DNA of 64,000 bases, taken from Vibrio maerlii. Lineage in GTDB: Bacteria > Pseudomonadota > Gammaproteobacteria > Enterobacterales > Vibrionaceae. The notes under the pieces were generated by a model, which worked only from the letters and a program-made list of their open reading frames with translations, was not told where the DNA came from and did no database searches. A program made the translations under genes and the position numbers. The DNA lies in assembly GCF_003415655.1 (NCBI RefSeq), contig NZ_QRHC01000002.1, positions 124,008 through 188,007 on the forward strand. The letters run 5' to 3'. The first letter of the stretch is position 1, and the number at the start of each line of letters is the position of its first letter. Below are positions 55,546-63,885 of the stretch, one piece after another.

Positions 55546-56333
55546 TCTTGATTAAGGATTGGGGTGACGAGTTCACACAGCCATTGTACTTTTGGAGAAT
55601 AACGGAGTGATGATTTCATGATCAACGCAATATCCAAACTCAGATCTGGCGACATTTCATCCGTCATTTTCTTATATTCCAACGTATAGAAGTCATCCAT
55701 TAATTGCGCCATCAACTGATAGTTATCAACGTATAACCTTGGCTCAATCGTTGGATCTAGCTGGTGAAATAGGTGCTTCTCTTCATTGATTCCAGACACC
55801 ACAAACTTTACATATTGTCCACCTTCTACATTACCAGTGAATGCACCAGAACCTCGATGAAGACGTTTCTGATAGAAGCTTTGAGGCTTGTCATTCAAGA
55901 CATGGACGCCTAAATCAACCTCTTCTAACAAGATCAATTTTTCGCTGTTTGCCGTCCATGTTCTTAGGTCAATCGCAGCATCCGTCTCACGTTGAAGCGC
56001 CTTAATGATGGCCTTTCCTTTTGTGACCAAATAAGGTTCCGCAATGTGCAGTGTAACTTTGTCAAGCTCTCGAGGACTGAAGCTATCCGGCTCAAAAGCA
56101 AGTATAAGCTGATCAAATGCAACACTAAGCTTGGGTTCCAACGCAATGGCATAAGACGTTGGTGTCAAACCATCCGCACTGCGTAGAAACAACGGATCAC
56201 TCAACTCTGCTCTTAATTTAGAGAGTATTTTGGACACATAAGATTGGGAGCGGCCTAGACTCATTGCCGCTCGACTGGTCGATTTGGTTCTCATCAAGGC
56301 AAGAAAAACTCGTACTGCATTCAGGTCATTCAT
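55542..56333 (-). CDS. LysR-family regulator, paralogue of the one at 15424
   Basis: 263 residues, same layout as the regulator at 15424-16260: LGRSQSYVSKIL in the DNA-binding part, LDKVTLHIAEPYL and PTIEPRLYVDNY in the effector part. It follows the DUF1254/DUF1214 gene at 56466 on the same strand (133 bp after its stop). The short length suggests a compact effector domain. It is a candidate regulator of the DUF block. Confidence 0.85.
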   Translation of the reverse strand: MNDLNAVRVFLALMRTKSTSRAAMSLGRSQSYVSKILSKLRAELSDPLFLRSADGLTPTSYAIALEPKLSVAFDQLILAFEPDSFSPRELDKVTLHIAEPYLVTKGKAIIKALQRETDAAIDLRTWTANSEKLILLEEVDLGVHVLNDKPQSFYQKRLHRGSGAFTGNVEGGQYVKFVVSGINEEKHLFHQLDPTIEPRLYVDNYQLMAQLMDDFYTLEYKKMTDEMSPDLSLDIALIMKSSLRYSPKVQWLCELVTPILNQD

Positions 56334-56421
56334 TTTTAAATCTCGTTAATCAGTAGTAGAAGAGTCGGTGGCAAATGTTAGGGAGCTTTCCAAATTTACA
56401 CAGGACTAATCTGATGGTTAT

Positions 56422-56447
56422 AAAAAAACGAGCTCGATGAGCTCGTT
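56422..56447 (-). terminator. Terminator after the DUF1254/DUF1214 gene at 56466
   Basis: Stem AACGAGCTC / GAGCTCGTT with a GAT loop (56427-56447) and a T-run on the minus strand. It separates this gene from the LysR gene downstream. Confidence 0.8.
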
Positions 56448-56465
56448 CTAAGAATTAAGAGCGTC

Positions 56466-57551
56466 CTATTTAGCGACAGGCAAAGAAGAAGTGACTTCTT
56501 TCTGGAAATCCAGAATTGAATCTAGACTCACTGGAAGGTAGTTACGGAACAGCGCGTTCCAGTTCTCAGATGTCTCAATATTATTGATTGCGTCAGCACC
56601 ACAGTTGAAGCTCACTGTGTATGAACCATCTTCGTTTTGAGTCGCATCGGTAGAGTTCATTCGGAATGTGTCAGTGACGACCCAGCCATTCGCGTCATAA
56701 GCGGTCAGGGACCAAAATGCCGAGCGATCATATTGAAGTTCAGGCGCGTCAAATGTCATTGTGGAGCACTTTGCCGCTCTAGAATCTTCATCACCAGGCA
56801 TAACAACAAAGTAGAATGCATCTTGTGCTGGGAGCCCTGCCCAACCAGCCGTATTTGCCATGTGGTAATGTGGGTATTCGATATCGGCTAGATCAGTGAT
56901 AAACCCTTTATGGATGACCACCTCAGCAGGGGCACGACGAATAATGTCCGTTCTTAGTTCGTTGAAGCTTTCTAAATCATATTGGACTGGTGATACATAG
57001 CTCGTCTTAGCCGAATTGGTCACCTTCACTTTATCTTGTCTTACGTTCATTTCTGCCATGCCAGCGTCATCAAATGACTTAGGCTGGGTACGCATAAACA
57101 GGTAAACATGATTGCCTTTTGTCAGCTGATCAGCATCAATAGTCATGACTTCACCAGGGTAAGCAACACCCAGCGTCACGTGGTTTTCATCAAAGACCTG
57201 CACTGACTGGTACAGTTCGCCATCAGGCATGCTGATTGTCACACCTTCAGACGCATCGAATACACCGTAAGAGTAAATAGCATCGAAGTTTGAACGAATG
57301 ATGGTTTGGTTATTTAGGTCGATACCGGTACGCTCGTGACGGAACTCATTACCGCCATACAACGCAATTTCTTCTGCAAAGTATTTTGCCGTTTCAGCTT
57401 GAATAAGGTTATCTAATGTCACTTCAACACCGCCTTTAGCAATGAAAGACATGTTGCTAGGCAGAGCGATACCATTTTGTCCTACACCGCCATCAGCGAT
57501 AGCACCAAAAGACGTTGCAGCGATGGCTAGAGATAGCATTGTTTTTTTCAT
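56466..57551 (-). CDS. Secreted DUF1254/DUF1214 domain protein
   Basis: 361 residues with a signal peptide MKKTMLSLAIAATSFGAIA. Family marks: RSNFDAIYSYGVFDASEG, NTAGWAGLPAQDAFY, FWSLTAYDANGW, NEDGSYTVSFNCGADAINNI. It lacks about 130 residues relative to the full-length protein at 44645. A LysR-type core ATAA-N7-TTAT lies 113 bp upstream (57664-57678). Last DUF gene of the minus-strand block. No reaction known. Confidence 0.84.
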   Translation of the reverse strand: MKKTMLSLAIAATSFGAIADGGVGQNGIALPSNMSFIAKGGVEVTLDNLIQAETAKYFAEEIALYGGNEFRHERTGIDLNNQTIIRSNFDAIYSYGVFDASEGVTISMPDGELYQSVQVFDENHVTLGVAYPGEVMTIDADQLTKGNHVYLFMRTQPKSFDDAGMAEMNVRQDKVKVTNSAKTSYVSPVQYDLESFNELRTDIIRRAPAEVVIHKGFITDLADIEYPHYHMANTAGWAGLPAQDAFYFVVMPGDEDSRAAKCSTMTFDAPELQYDRSAFWSLTAYDANGWVVTDTFRMNSTDATQNEDGSYTVSFNCGADAINNIETSENWNALFRNYLPVSLDSILDFQKEVTSSLPVAK

Positions 57552-57656
57552 AGTTGTTCCTCGTTGGGCTACCTCCTTGTAGCCGGGATAATTGACTAAT
57601 TGTTCTGTGGTAAATATAACGAGTACGTATGAGCGAAAGTAGATTGAGGGGACTAT

Positions 57657-57685
57657 GCTGCTTATAAGCGGTGTTTATGTAATAA
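57657..57685. promoter_or_regulatory. LysR-type palindrome-like site, degenerate copy 3
   Basis: Seventeen of 29 positions match the element at 62836, and the core ATAA-N7-TTAT (57664-57678) with T-N11-A spacing is preserved. It begins 106 bp upstream of the DUF1254/DUF1214 gene at 57551, close to the 95 bp seen for the 62836 copy upstream of 62741. Confidence 0.5.
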
Positions 57686-57768
57686 CGGGAGACGATTTCC
57701 GCATTGACATACAAAGTGAATAGAGCAGTAATTAACACTAATTAACCACTGCTCTGCTCGTACGTGGG

Positions 57769-59463
57769 CTATTCAACAGGTTCTAATAGAACCTGGCCTG
57801 TGGACCCTGATGGTGGGGCAATACCTAAGATTGCAGATAGGGTTGGTGCGATATCATAAGGCGCCACTTCCTGATAAATCTTGCGACCTTCAATTCCGTT
57901 CCCAGCAAAAATTACTGGCACATGAGTATCGTATCGCCATGGCGAGCCATGAACGGAAGCAACGGAGAGGCTATCAAATTCATTGATGTATACGCCTGGG
58001 TTAAACACTAAATAGAGATCTCCAGAGCGAGATGGGTAGTAGTTGTTTTCAACAAGCGCCGCTATTCGCGTATTAGGTAGACGACCGGTTTCAATCGCGT
58101 TCGCTGTAAAGGCGAATTTAATGCCTTCGATTTTATTCAGCTCTTGAGATAGAAACTGTTGCACCTCTGATAAATCCAGCTTGTGCTGCTTTATTACCTT
58201 GTGATCGAGATAAAAGTTCGGGTTTTCGAATGCTTCAAACAATTCCTCTCCAACTCCAAAGTGCAATTTCGCTTTATCAAAGATGCCACTTTTTTCAAGC
58301 GTATTGGCACCGAAGTAATGCCCTTCGGTAAGACCATGATTAGTAATGTAGTTCGGACTATCCGGCGCACCATGATCTGCAGACAATACAATCAAGGTGT
58401 TTTCCAGACCAACATGACTGTCGACATAACTAAACAGGTCTGCGAAAGCACGATCCAAACGCAGCAAGGTATCTTCAGCCTCAAGACTAGAAGGACCATT
58501 CGCGTGAATCACGTAGTCGGTTGCAGAGAAACTCACAGAGAGATAATCCGTAAACTCACCTTTACCAAGTTGCTCTTTATTAATTAGGGACTTAGCAAAA
58601 TCCGCTACAATATCGTCCGCGGCAGGGCTCAAGCTCAGCATGGTCGTAAAATAGGGGAAACTTGCCGGCCCAAAAGGATACGGAAAGCTGCGTTGGAAAG
58701 TCGCAATCTCTGTTTTGAAACTCACGTCACCCTCTTGAGCAAACAAATACTCCTCACGCGGTTTCAGCAGTTCCCAACGTTGATTGCTGTACTGCTGAAT
58801 AAAGTCCTGCTTGTTCCAATCGGTTACCCAATCAGGATAACTATCGTAATAGTAATCACTCGTCACGAAGCCGCCCGTACTCTTGGAGAACCAGAAGGCC
58901 TTTCCAAGCTCACCAGCCAGTGGCACAGCGCCGCGATCTTTGAATGATACGGCGAAGGAACGAGACTGACCGTTAGAGGCTTTGACCAATTCATCACCAA
59001 AAGTCGACGATTTAATGTTCACCGGAGAGCGACCGCTACTCACTGCTACCGCTTGCGTGTCGTCGATTTCTACTGCAGCTTGAGTTTCAATATCAGCGGA
59101 AAGCTCGCTACGTTCAACATCTTCAATATTGTAAACCTTGCGATCCATTTGTCGGTCGAACCAAACATTCCCCACCATGCCATTAACAGAAGGTGGCGCT
59201 CCGGTAGCAAGCGCTGCGTGCCCGACAATGGTTTCCGTGTTGGCGTGTTGATAGTGGGCATTGGCATAATGGAGCCCTTGGTCGAGTAAGTAGTTAAATC
59301 CACCTTCTCCCATATTATCTCGATACCGTTCGGGTAAATCGCCACGCAATGCATCGACGGTGATCTGTAAAATGAGTTTAGGCTGAGTGGATTCATTGGC
59401 TAATAAAACAGGCGCGACACTGAACGCAGCAAGCCCAAGCGCCAAAGGGCGTAATATTGGCAT
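57769..59463 (-). CDS. Secreted alkaline-phosphatase-superfamily enzyme (PafA-like family)
   Basis: 564 residues with a signal peptide (about 1-22, LLA-NE). The superfamily metal and nucleophile blocks are ITVDALRGDLPERY, the nucleophile region NTETIVGHAALATG (Thr, as in PafA-like enzymes, rather than Ser), VLSADHGAPD, and the late His block VHGSPWRYDTHVPVIFAG. It probably hydrolyses phosphate mono- or diesters in the periplasm. It lies between two DUF1254/DUF1214 genes on the same strand, 89 bp after one of them, so it belongs to that locus. The substrate is not known. Confidence 0.87.
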   Translation of the reverse strand: MPILRPLALGLAAFSVAPVLLANESTQPKLILQITVDALRGDLPERYRDNMGEGGFNYLLDQGLHYANAHYQHANTETIVGHAALATGAPPSVNGMVGNVWFDRQMDRKVYNIEDVERSELSADIETQAAVEIDDTQAVAVSSGRSPVNIKSSTFGDELVKASNGQSRSFAVSFKDRGAVPLAGELGKAFWFSKSTGGFVTSDYYYDSYPDWVTDWNKQDFIQQYSNQRWELLKPREEYLFAQEGDVSFKTEIATFQRSFPYPFGPASFPYFTTMLSLSPAADDIVADFAKSLINKEQLGKGEFTDYLSVSFSATDYVIHANGPSSLEAEDTLLRLDRAFADLFSYVDSHVGLENTLIVLSADHGAPDSPNYITNHGLTEGHYFGANTLEKSGIFDKAKLHFGVGEELFEAFENPNFYLDHKVIKQHKLDLSEVQQFLSQELNKIEGIKFAFTANAIETGRLPNTRIAALVENNYYPSRSGDLYLVFNPGVYINEFDSLSVASVHGSPWRYDTHVPVIFAGNGIEGRKIYQEVAPYDIAPTLSAILGIAPPSGSTGQVLLEPVE

Positions 59464-59499
59464 AGAAAGAGTCCTATAGAGATAAAATATGCTAAAGAA

Positions 59500-59534
59500 A
59501 CAAAGAAGCAGGGAGCCATGACGACTCCCTGCTT
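59500..59534 (-). terminator. Terminator after the DUF1254/DUF1214 gene at 59552
   Basis: Stem AAGCAGGGAG / CTCCCTGCTT with a 9-base loop (59506-59534), followed by CTTTGTTTCTTT on the minus strand. The phosphatase-family gene downstream may then have its own promoter or depend on read-through. Confidence 0.75.
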
Positions 59535-59551
59535 AACTAAAGCTGATTCAA

Positions 59552-60610
59552 TTATTTAACTGGCGTAATAGGTGTCGCCATCACTTGCTTCAGATAAGTC
59601 AGTGTTTCCAACTCATCAATGGGCACGTACATACGGAATTGGGCAATCCAATCTTCTTGTACCGTCATCACGTTCTTCATATTGGCGTCAATGGCTTCGC
59701 AAGCGCCATCTTGGCTAAAGTTGAACGTCCACGTACCATCTTTGTTCTGTTCCATCAGATGGTTGTTCAATGCAAAATTATCTTGTGCGATCCAACCTAG
59801 GTTGTCGTAGGTGGTTACAGAGAAAAAGCCTGCTCTGTCATAATCAAGCGGTGGGGTGTCGATGGTCACTGTAGAGCACCCGTCTAAACCTTGGCCTGTC
59901 ATGAAGCCAGGTGAATAGATCGCATGCTGAGTCGGTAAACCCGCCCATCCTGCGGCACCGGCTAACAAGTGCGCGCGTTTGTTCACGTCATCCCAAGTCT
60001 TACCGAACCAAGTCGTTGGCGCATGGTTTGCCAGCTCTGAGACTTGAGGAATCAAACCGTTGCGAACCGATTCCAGTTGCTGCTGGTTATATTTTTTGCC
60101 TACAAACTCATTGGCAGAATTGGCGTTAATCACAACAGAATCTTGCAGCTGGTTCATTTCTGCCTGACCTTGAGCGTCAAACGTGCGCTGCCCTGTTCGA
60201 ACCAACATGTACACATGCTCACCAATCGACAGGTCATCAGGATTAAGCGTGATGCTTTCGCCCGCATAGATAACCGCTGGATTTAAGTGGTTCAAGTCGA
60301 TAAATAATGCCGACATATAAAGATCAGTTTCAGGCAGCGTGATGGTTGCCCCTTTTGATACATCAATGACCGCAATCGAATATGCTGCATCTTGGTTCAT
60401 GCGAATGATATCTTGAGTATCCACATTTGCCATCGTGCGTTGGTGGCTCAGATGATTCACTGGAACCGCATTTTCTTTCAAGTTTTTCTCGAAATACATG
60501 CTTGATTCAGCAACGATGAAGTTGTCTTCTGTTACGGCAATCTCGCTAGCGATTGCTGTTGATGATACCGATAGCGCTGCAATAGCAACCGATAGAAGTG
60601 TTTTGTTCAT
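59552..60610 (-). CDS. Secreted DUF1254/DUF1214 domain protein
   Basis: 352 residues with a signal peptide MNKTLLSVAIAALSVSSTAIA. Marks: RMNQDAAYSIAVIDVSKGA, GAAGWAGLPTQHAIY, FFSVTTYDNLGW, NKDGTWTFNFSQDG. It resembles the 361-residue gene at 56466 most closely by eye. It starts 44 bp after the barrel gene at 60654, so the two are likely one transcript. Confidence 0.84.
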   Translation of the reverse strand: MNKTLLSVAIAALSVSSTAIASEIAVTEDNFIVAESSMYFEKNLKENAVPVNHLSHQRTMANVDTQDIIRMNQDAAYSIAVIDVSKGATITLPETDLYMSALFIDLNHLNPAVIYAGESITLNPDDLSIGEHVYMLVRTGQRTFDAQGQAEMNQLQDSVVINANSANEFVGKKYNQQQLESVRNGLIPQVSELANHAPTTWFGKTWDDVNKRAHLLAGAAGWAGLPTQHAIYSPGFMTGQGLDGCSTVTIDTPPLDYDRAGFFSVTTYDNLGWIAQDNFALNNHLMEQNKDGTWTFNFSQDGACEAIDANMKNVMTVQEDWIAQFRMYVPIDELETLTYLKQVMATPITPVK

Positions 60611-60653
60611 AATGACTCCCTCTAAACTATTTCCATGTAGCTATTCACTGTTA

Positions 60654-61478
60654 TTAGAATTGGTAGTTGAATTCAATGCGATGGTCGCCATCGTCAAAGT
60701 CAACGTCTTCATCCCAGTTCGCAAAGTAACGAACATTCAGACGTGGGTTGATTTGATATGACACGGCAAATTCGTGGGTCATGATTGAATCATCACCTGC
60801 AAAGCCATTGTCTTTATAAACATCTGATCCGCTGATGGTGCCCATGTACATTGGGTTGTAGTTCAGCCAGATTTTGTCTGTGATTTCGACTTTCGCGTAC
60901 ATACCCGCCACGTAGAAAGTGCCATGCATGTCGAATCTATCACGCAACTGAGCTTCACCTTCACGAGATGGGTCTGCTAATGGGTCGCCAGCGGCTAAAC
61001 CAAGCCCAGCTAGTGGGTACAAGTTCACAGGGCCAAACTTAGGTAGCGCTTGAATAAAGCTATAAGACGCAGAACCTTGGTTCTTATCAAAGTTGTAGTT
61101 CAAATCAACCTGAGCGCCTCGTCCATTGGTTAGATCAACCGTGAAGTTACGAAAGCGCACCGAGTCTATTGAATCGTCGACACTGCCGAACTTAGCTTTA
61201 TCGTTATCACGGAAGCCAATCGCATCACCTGCGATCCCTTTAACTTCTAAAACGTTCATCCCCATTGTGGTGTCTGAACCGGTATCGTAGGTTTGACCAA
61301 ACTTTAAGTTCAGTCCTTTGTCGCTATAACCTGCACCAGCCTGAGTGTAAACAGCCAGCGGATCACTCATGTCTTGCACAGAATCGTCAGCAAAAGTAGC
61401 GGCTGAAACGCAAGCTAGAGATGCACTTACCCCTACCGCAATCACACGCGGCATCATGTATTTTTGTTTAGTTTTCAT
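60654..61478 (-). CDS. Outer-membrane beta-barrel protein of the DUF1254/1214 block
   Basis: 274 residues with a signal peptide (about 10-30, TFA-DD) and barrel-like strands ending in HRIEFNYQF. It shows FIQALPKFGPVNLYPLAGLGLAAGD, like the PL-FG-FP-AG pattern of the other barrels. It is followed 44 bp later by the DUF1254/1214 gene at 59552 and preceded by the one at 61596. A pore serving the same substrate as the flanking proteins is the simplest reading. Confidence 0.74.
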   Translation of the reverse strand: MKTKQKYMMPRVIAVGVSASLACVSAATFADDSVQDMSDPLAVYTQAGAGYSDKGLNLKFGQTYDTGSDTTMGMNVLEVKGIAGDAIGFRDNDKAKFGSVDDSIDSVRFRNFTVDLTNGRGAQVDLNYNFDKNQGSASYSFIQALPKFGPVNLYPLAGLGLAAGDPLADPSREGEAQLRDRFDMHGTFYVAGMYAKVEITDKIWLNYNPMYMGTISGSDVYKDNGFAGDDSIMTHEFAVSYQINPRLNVRYFANWDEDVDFDDGDHRIEFNYQF

Positions 61479-61595
61479 GGGATTTTCCTAAATCGAGCAC
61501 GGACTTCAGTCAGCTCAAGATAAATTTGGTTTTTGAAGGATCATCCATGAGTACCTTCATCGTAGTCATTCGTTTGCTTTGGTTATCAGAGCGGA

Positions 61596-62741
61596 TTAGA
61601 TATCTAACGGCTGAATCTCTGGCATGTTTGCTTCCCAATCTTGCACATCAGCTACATCAGGTAGATAAACTCGAAGTGTGAAGCCCCAATTATCAGCAGG
61701 TGTCGCGGCATAGTTAACATTGTTCGCATCTGCATATGCACCACATTCTTCACCACCAAATACAACGGTGAATGTTCCGTCATCATTGGTTGTTAAGCCT
61801 TGGTTCGTAGATACGATATTGTTCTCGTTAGTCATTAGGAACTTATCTTCACCGTACACAGTGATAGAGTAATAGCCTCGTGAATCCACTGATTTAGGTG
61901 CACGGTATGTAGCGGTATAACATTGATCACCTTTAGCACCATTCAAAGCGTACACAGGGTACATAGCGGTATCATGCGGAGATAAGCCCCACGCACCCGC
62001 ATTAGCGTATGTTAAGCCTTCCCAGTTAGTTACATCAGAGATGTTCCACTCGATGTGCTTGTCTTGAGCAACAGATAAGTGGTTGTTGTAGCCTTCCATT
62101 AGAGCACTTCGAACTTTCAGCATTCGCTCCATATCTGGCCCTTCAAAGCCTTCACCAGAACCACCACCACTGATTACGATTTGGTCTTGCAAACCACGAA
62201 TTCGCTCCATATCTGCTTCAGTACCATCTGTTGCCATACGGACACCAATCGCTAAGAAGCGAGAGTCAAATTGCTCAGGTGTGAAGTGATATGTACCTGG
62301 TTCAGTGATGTACACAGGGATTGTATGATTCGAGGTTTGAAGGTGTAGAGACTGGAACTTATCACCATTCGCTGGAATCGTTACGCTGAAAGGCTCAGAT
62401 GCATCAATACCGCCAATAGAGTACAAGTGATCGAGAGCTGGGGTTACCACCCATGTATCACCAACTTGGTTTAATACACGGAAGTGGTGCATGTTGTTCC
62501 AACCTGCTTGGAAGTTGTTAACGAAGTTATTAATGAAAAAGCGAGCTTCTTGGTGAACAAATTCTTGAGCGGTCATGCCATGATCTTCAGGATTAACAGC
62601 CCAAGCCGAAGAATCAATAGCACTCATGAGTTTAATAGACTCAGCGGAGTAGAATTCAGGATTAGCTTCGTAAGCAGGCGCAGATGCAACAGCACCGAAA
62701 GAAGTAGCAGCGACTAAAGCAGCAATCATTGTTTTTTTCAT
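61596..62741 (-). CDS. Secreted DUF1254/DUF1214 domain protein
   Basis: 381 residues with a signal peptide MKKTMIAALVAATSFGAVASA. Marks: DHLYSIGGIDASEPFSVTIPA, AGAWGLSPHDTAMYPVY, YYSITVYGEDKFLMTNENN, NDDGTFTVVFGGEECG. It is the most divergent of the short forms in this window. It is the first gene of the block by transcription direction. A perfect 12-bp-arm palindrome lies 95 bp upstream. Confidence 0.83.
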   Translation of the reverse strand: MKKTMIAALVAATSFGAVASAPAYEANPEFYSAESIKLMSAIDSSAWAVNPEDHGMTAQEFVHQEARFFINNFVNNFQAGWNNMHHFRVLNQVGDTWVVTPALDHLYSIGGIDASEPFSVTIPANGDKFQSLHLQTSNHTIPVYITEPGTYHFTPEQFDSRFLAIGVRMATDGTEADMERIRGLQDQIVISGGGSGEGFEGPDMERMLKVRSALMEGYNNHLSVAQDKHIEWNISDVTNWEGLTYANAGAWGLSPHDTAMYPVYALNGAKGDQCYTATYRAPKSVDSRGYYSITVYGEDKFLMTNENNIVSTNQGLTTNDDGTFTVVFGGEECGAYADANNVNYAATPADNWGFTLRVYLPDVADVQDWEANMPEIQPLDI

Positions 62742-62835
62742 TACAGTTTCCTCATTAGATTTTTTATTCTGACCAACGTCGGTGTGTAATTAATCTAATG
62801 AGAAATGAGCAACAGAAGTAGTATCGCTCGATAAT

Positions 62836-62864
62836 GCTCTACATAAACACTATTTATGTAGAGC
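62836..62864. promoter_or_regulatory. 29-bp perfect palindrome, LysR-type site (best copy)
   Basis: Arms GCTCTACATAAA (62836-62847) and TTTATGTAGAGC (62853-62864) are perfect around CACTA. The core ATAA-N7-TTAT (62843-62857) has T-N11-A spacing. It lies between the DUF1254/1214 gene start (62741) and the LysR gene end (62898) and lacks a T-run, so it is more like an operator than a terminator. Confidence 0.72.
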
Positions 62865-62897
62865 GGAGGCAGGTTTACATCAGAGGTTAAGCAGACG

Positions 62898-63725
62898 TTA
62901 ACTTAAGTACTTACGAAGAAACTCTCGAGTTCTCATATGTTGCTTATTTGATTGGTATTTCTTGTGATAGACCAAATCAAGCTGGATAGGAGCAATTTCA
63001 AAAGGAATTTCAATGACCTTTAACCCAAGCAGCTCTATCAGCGGATTGGATTTGTCCGTCGCGCATATGGCGTTAGAACCATGAACACACAGCAGCATCG
63101 AGCTTGGGCTTGTCACCTGCTTTACAATTTTTCTAGGTAAAGCGTGCCCAACGATTTTTTCAACACCAGAGGTTTGTTGCTCCCAGTAGGTGAGCGTGAT
63201 GTGTTCTAGTTGGCTAAACTGCTCCATGGTTATGCTATCCCCGATAGTCGGGTGATCTTGTCGACAAACATACACTAAATCTGCACTTTGAAGGTGCTCA
63301 TAGATAAACGCTTGCTGCTTCTCTTGCTTAAAACGTGATTCGATGGCCATATCGATTTTATCGAAACGTAAATGATCGAGAACCACATTCTCAGACAACG
63401 GGTTTTCTATTAGCTGTATGTCCTCTAATACGGGAAGCTGAATAACGATGTGCTCCGGGGCATAGACCTTAAACTGACGAGGTTTATCAAGAGCCAGCTC
63501 CAATTGATGTTCTATTTCTTTGAAATGAGTGGCCAATGCATGAGCATCCGATGTGGGCTCCAGGCGACGACCATGACGAACAAACAGCGGCTTATCGAGG
63601 TTTGATTCAAGTCTTTTTATTGATGCGGACATCGCTGGCTGAGTCACACCCAACATATCCGCCGCCTGAGTAATACTGTTGAGTTCATAAACTCGAAGAA
63701 ATGGGACAATTAAGTTCAAATCCAT
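62898..63725 (-). CDS. LysR-family regulator heading the DUF1254/1214 block
   Basis: 275 residues. The N-terminal helix-turn-helix is MDLNLIVPFLRVYELNSITQ and LGVTQPAMSASIKRLESNL. It is upstream of the DUF1254/DUF1214 gene at 61596 on the same strand, 156 bp apart, with the 29-bp palindrome between them. It is the strongest candidate for the regulator of this block. Confidence 0.86.
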   Translation of the reverse strand: MDLNLIVPFLRVYELNSITQAADMLGVTQPAMSASIKRLESNLDKPLFVRHGRRLEPTSDAHALATHFKEIEHQLELALDKPRQFKVYAPEHIVIQLPVLEDIQLIENPLSENVVLDHLRFDKIDMAIESRFKQEKQQAFIYEHLQSADLVYVCRQDHPTIGDSITMEQFSQLEHITLTYWEQQTSGVEKIVGHALPRKIVKQVTSPSSMLLCVHGSNAICATDKSNPLIELLGLKVIEIPFEIAPIQLDLVYHKKYQSNKQHMRTREFLRKYLS

Positions 63726-63885
63726 ATTGGTTGCTTCACCTTTTCTTAGTGGCTGCCTTCACAATAGAAAACTTTTCATTAGAAATATATAACAATCATT
63801 ACCTTATAATAGGTGTTGTGATCCAGTTAGCGAGGCCAGCCGTAACTTCTATACTCATGTAATAGGACTCAACAGGAAGCATACA

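Noticed and set aside
44645..62741. Reading the DUF1254/DUF1214 genes as a toxin-immunity or anti-phage system
   Set aside because: No toxin, immunity, nuclease or secretion genes are near and all the proteins have standard Sec signal peptides.
62836..62864. Reading the 29-bp palindrome as the terminator of the LysR gene
   Set aside because: There is no T-run in the minus direction and near copies occur upstream of other genes, so an operator is more likely.
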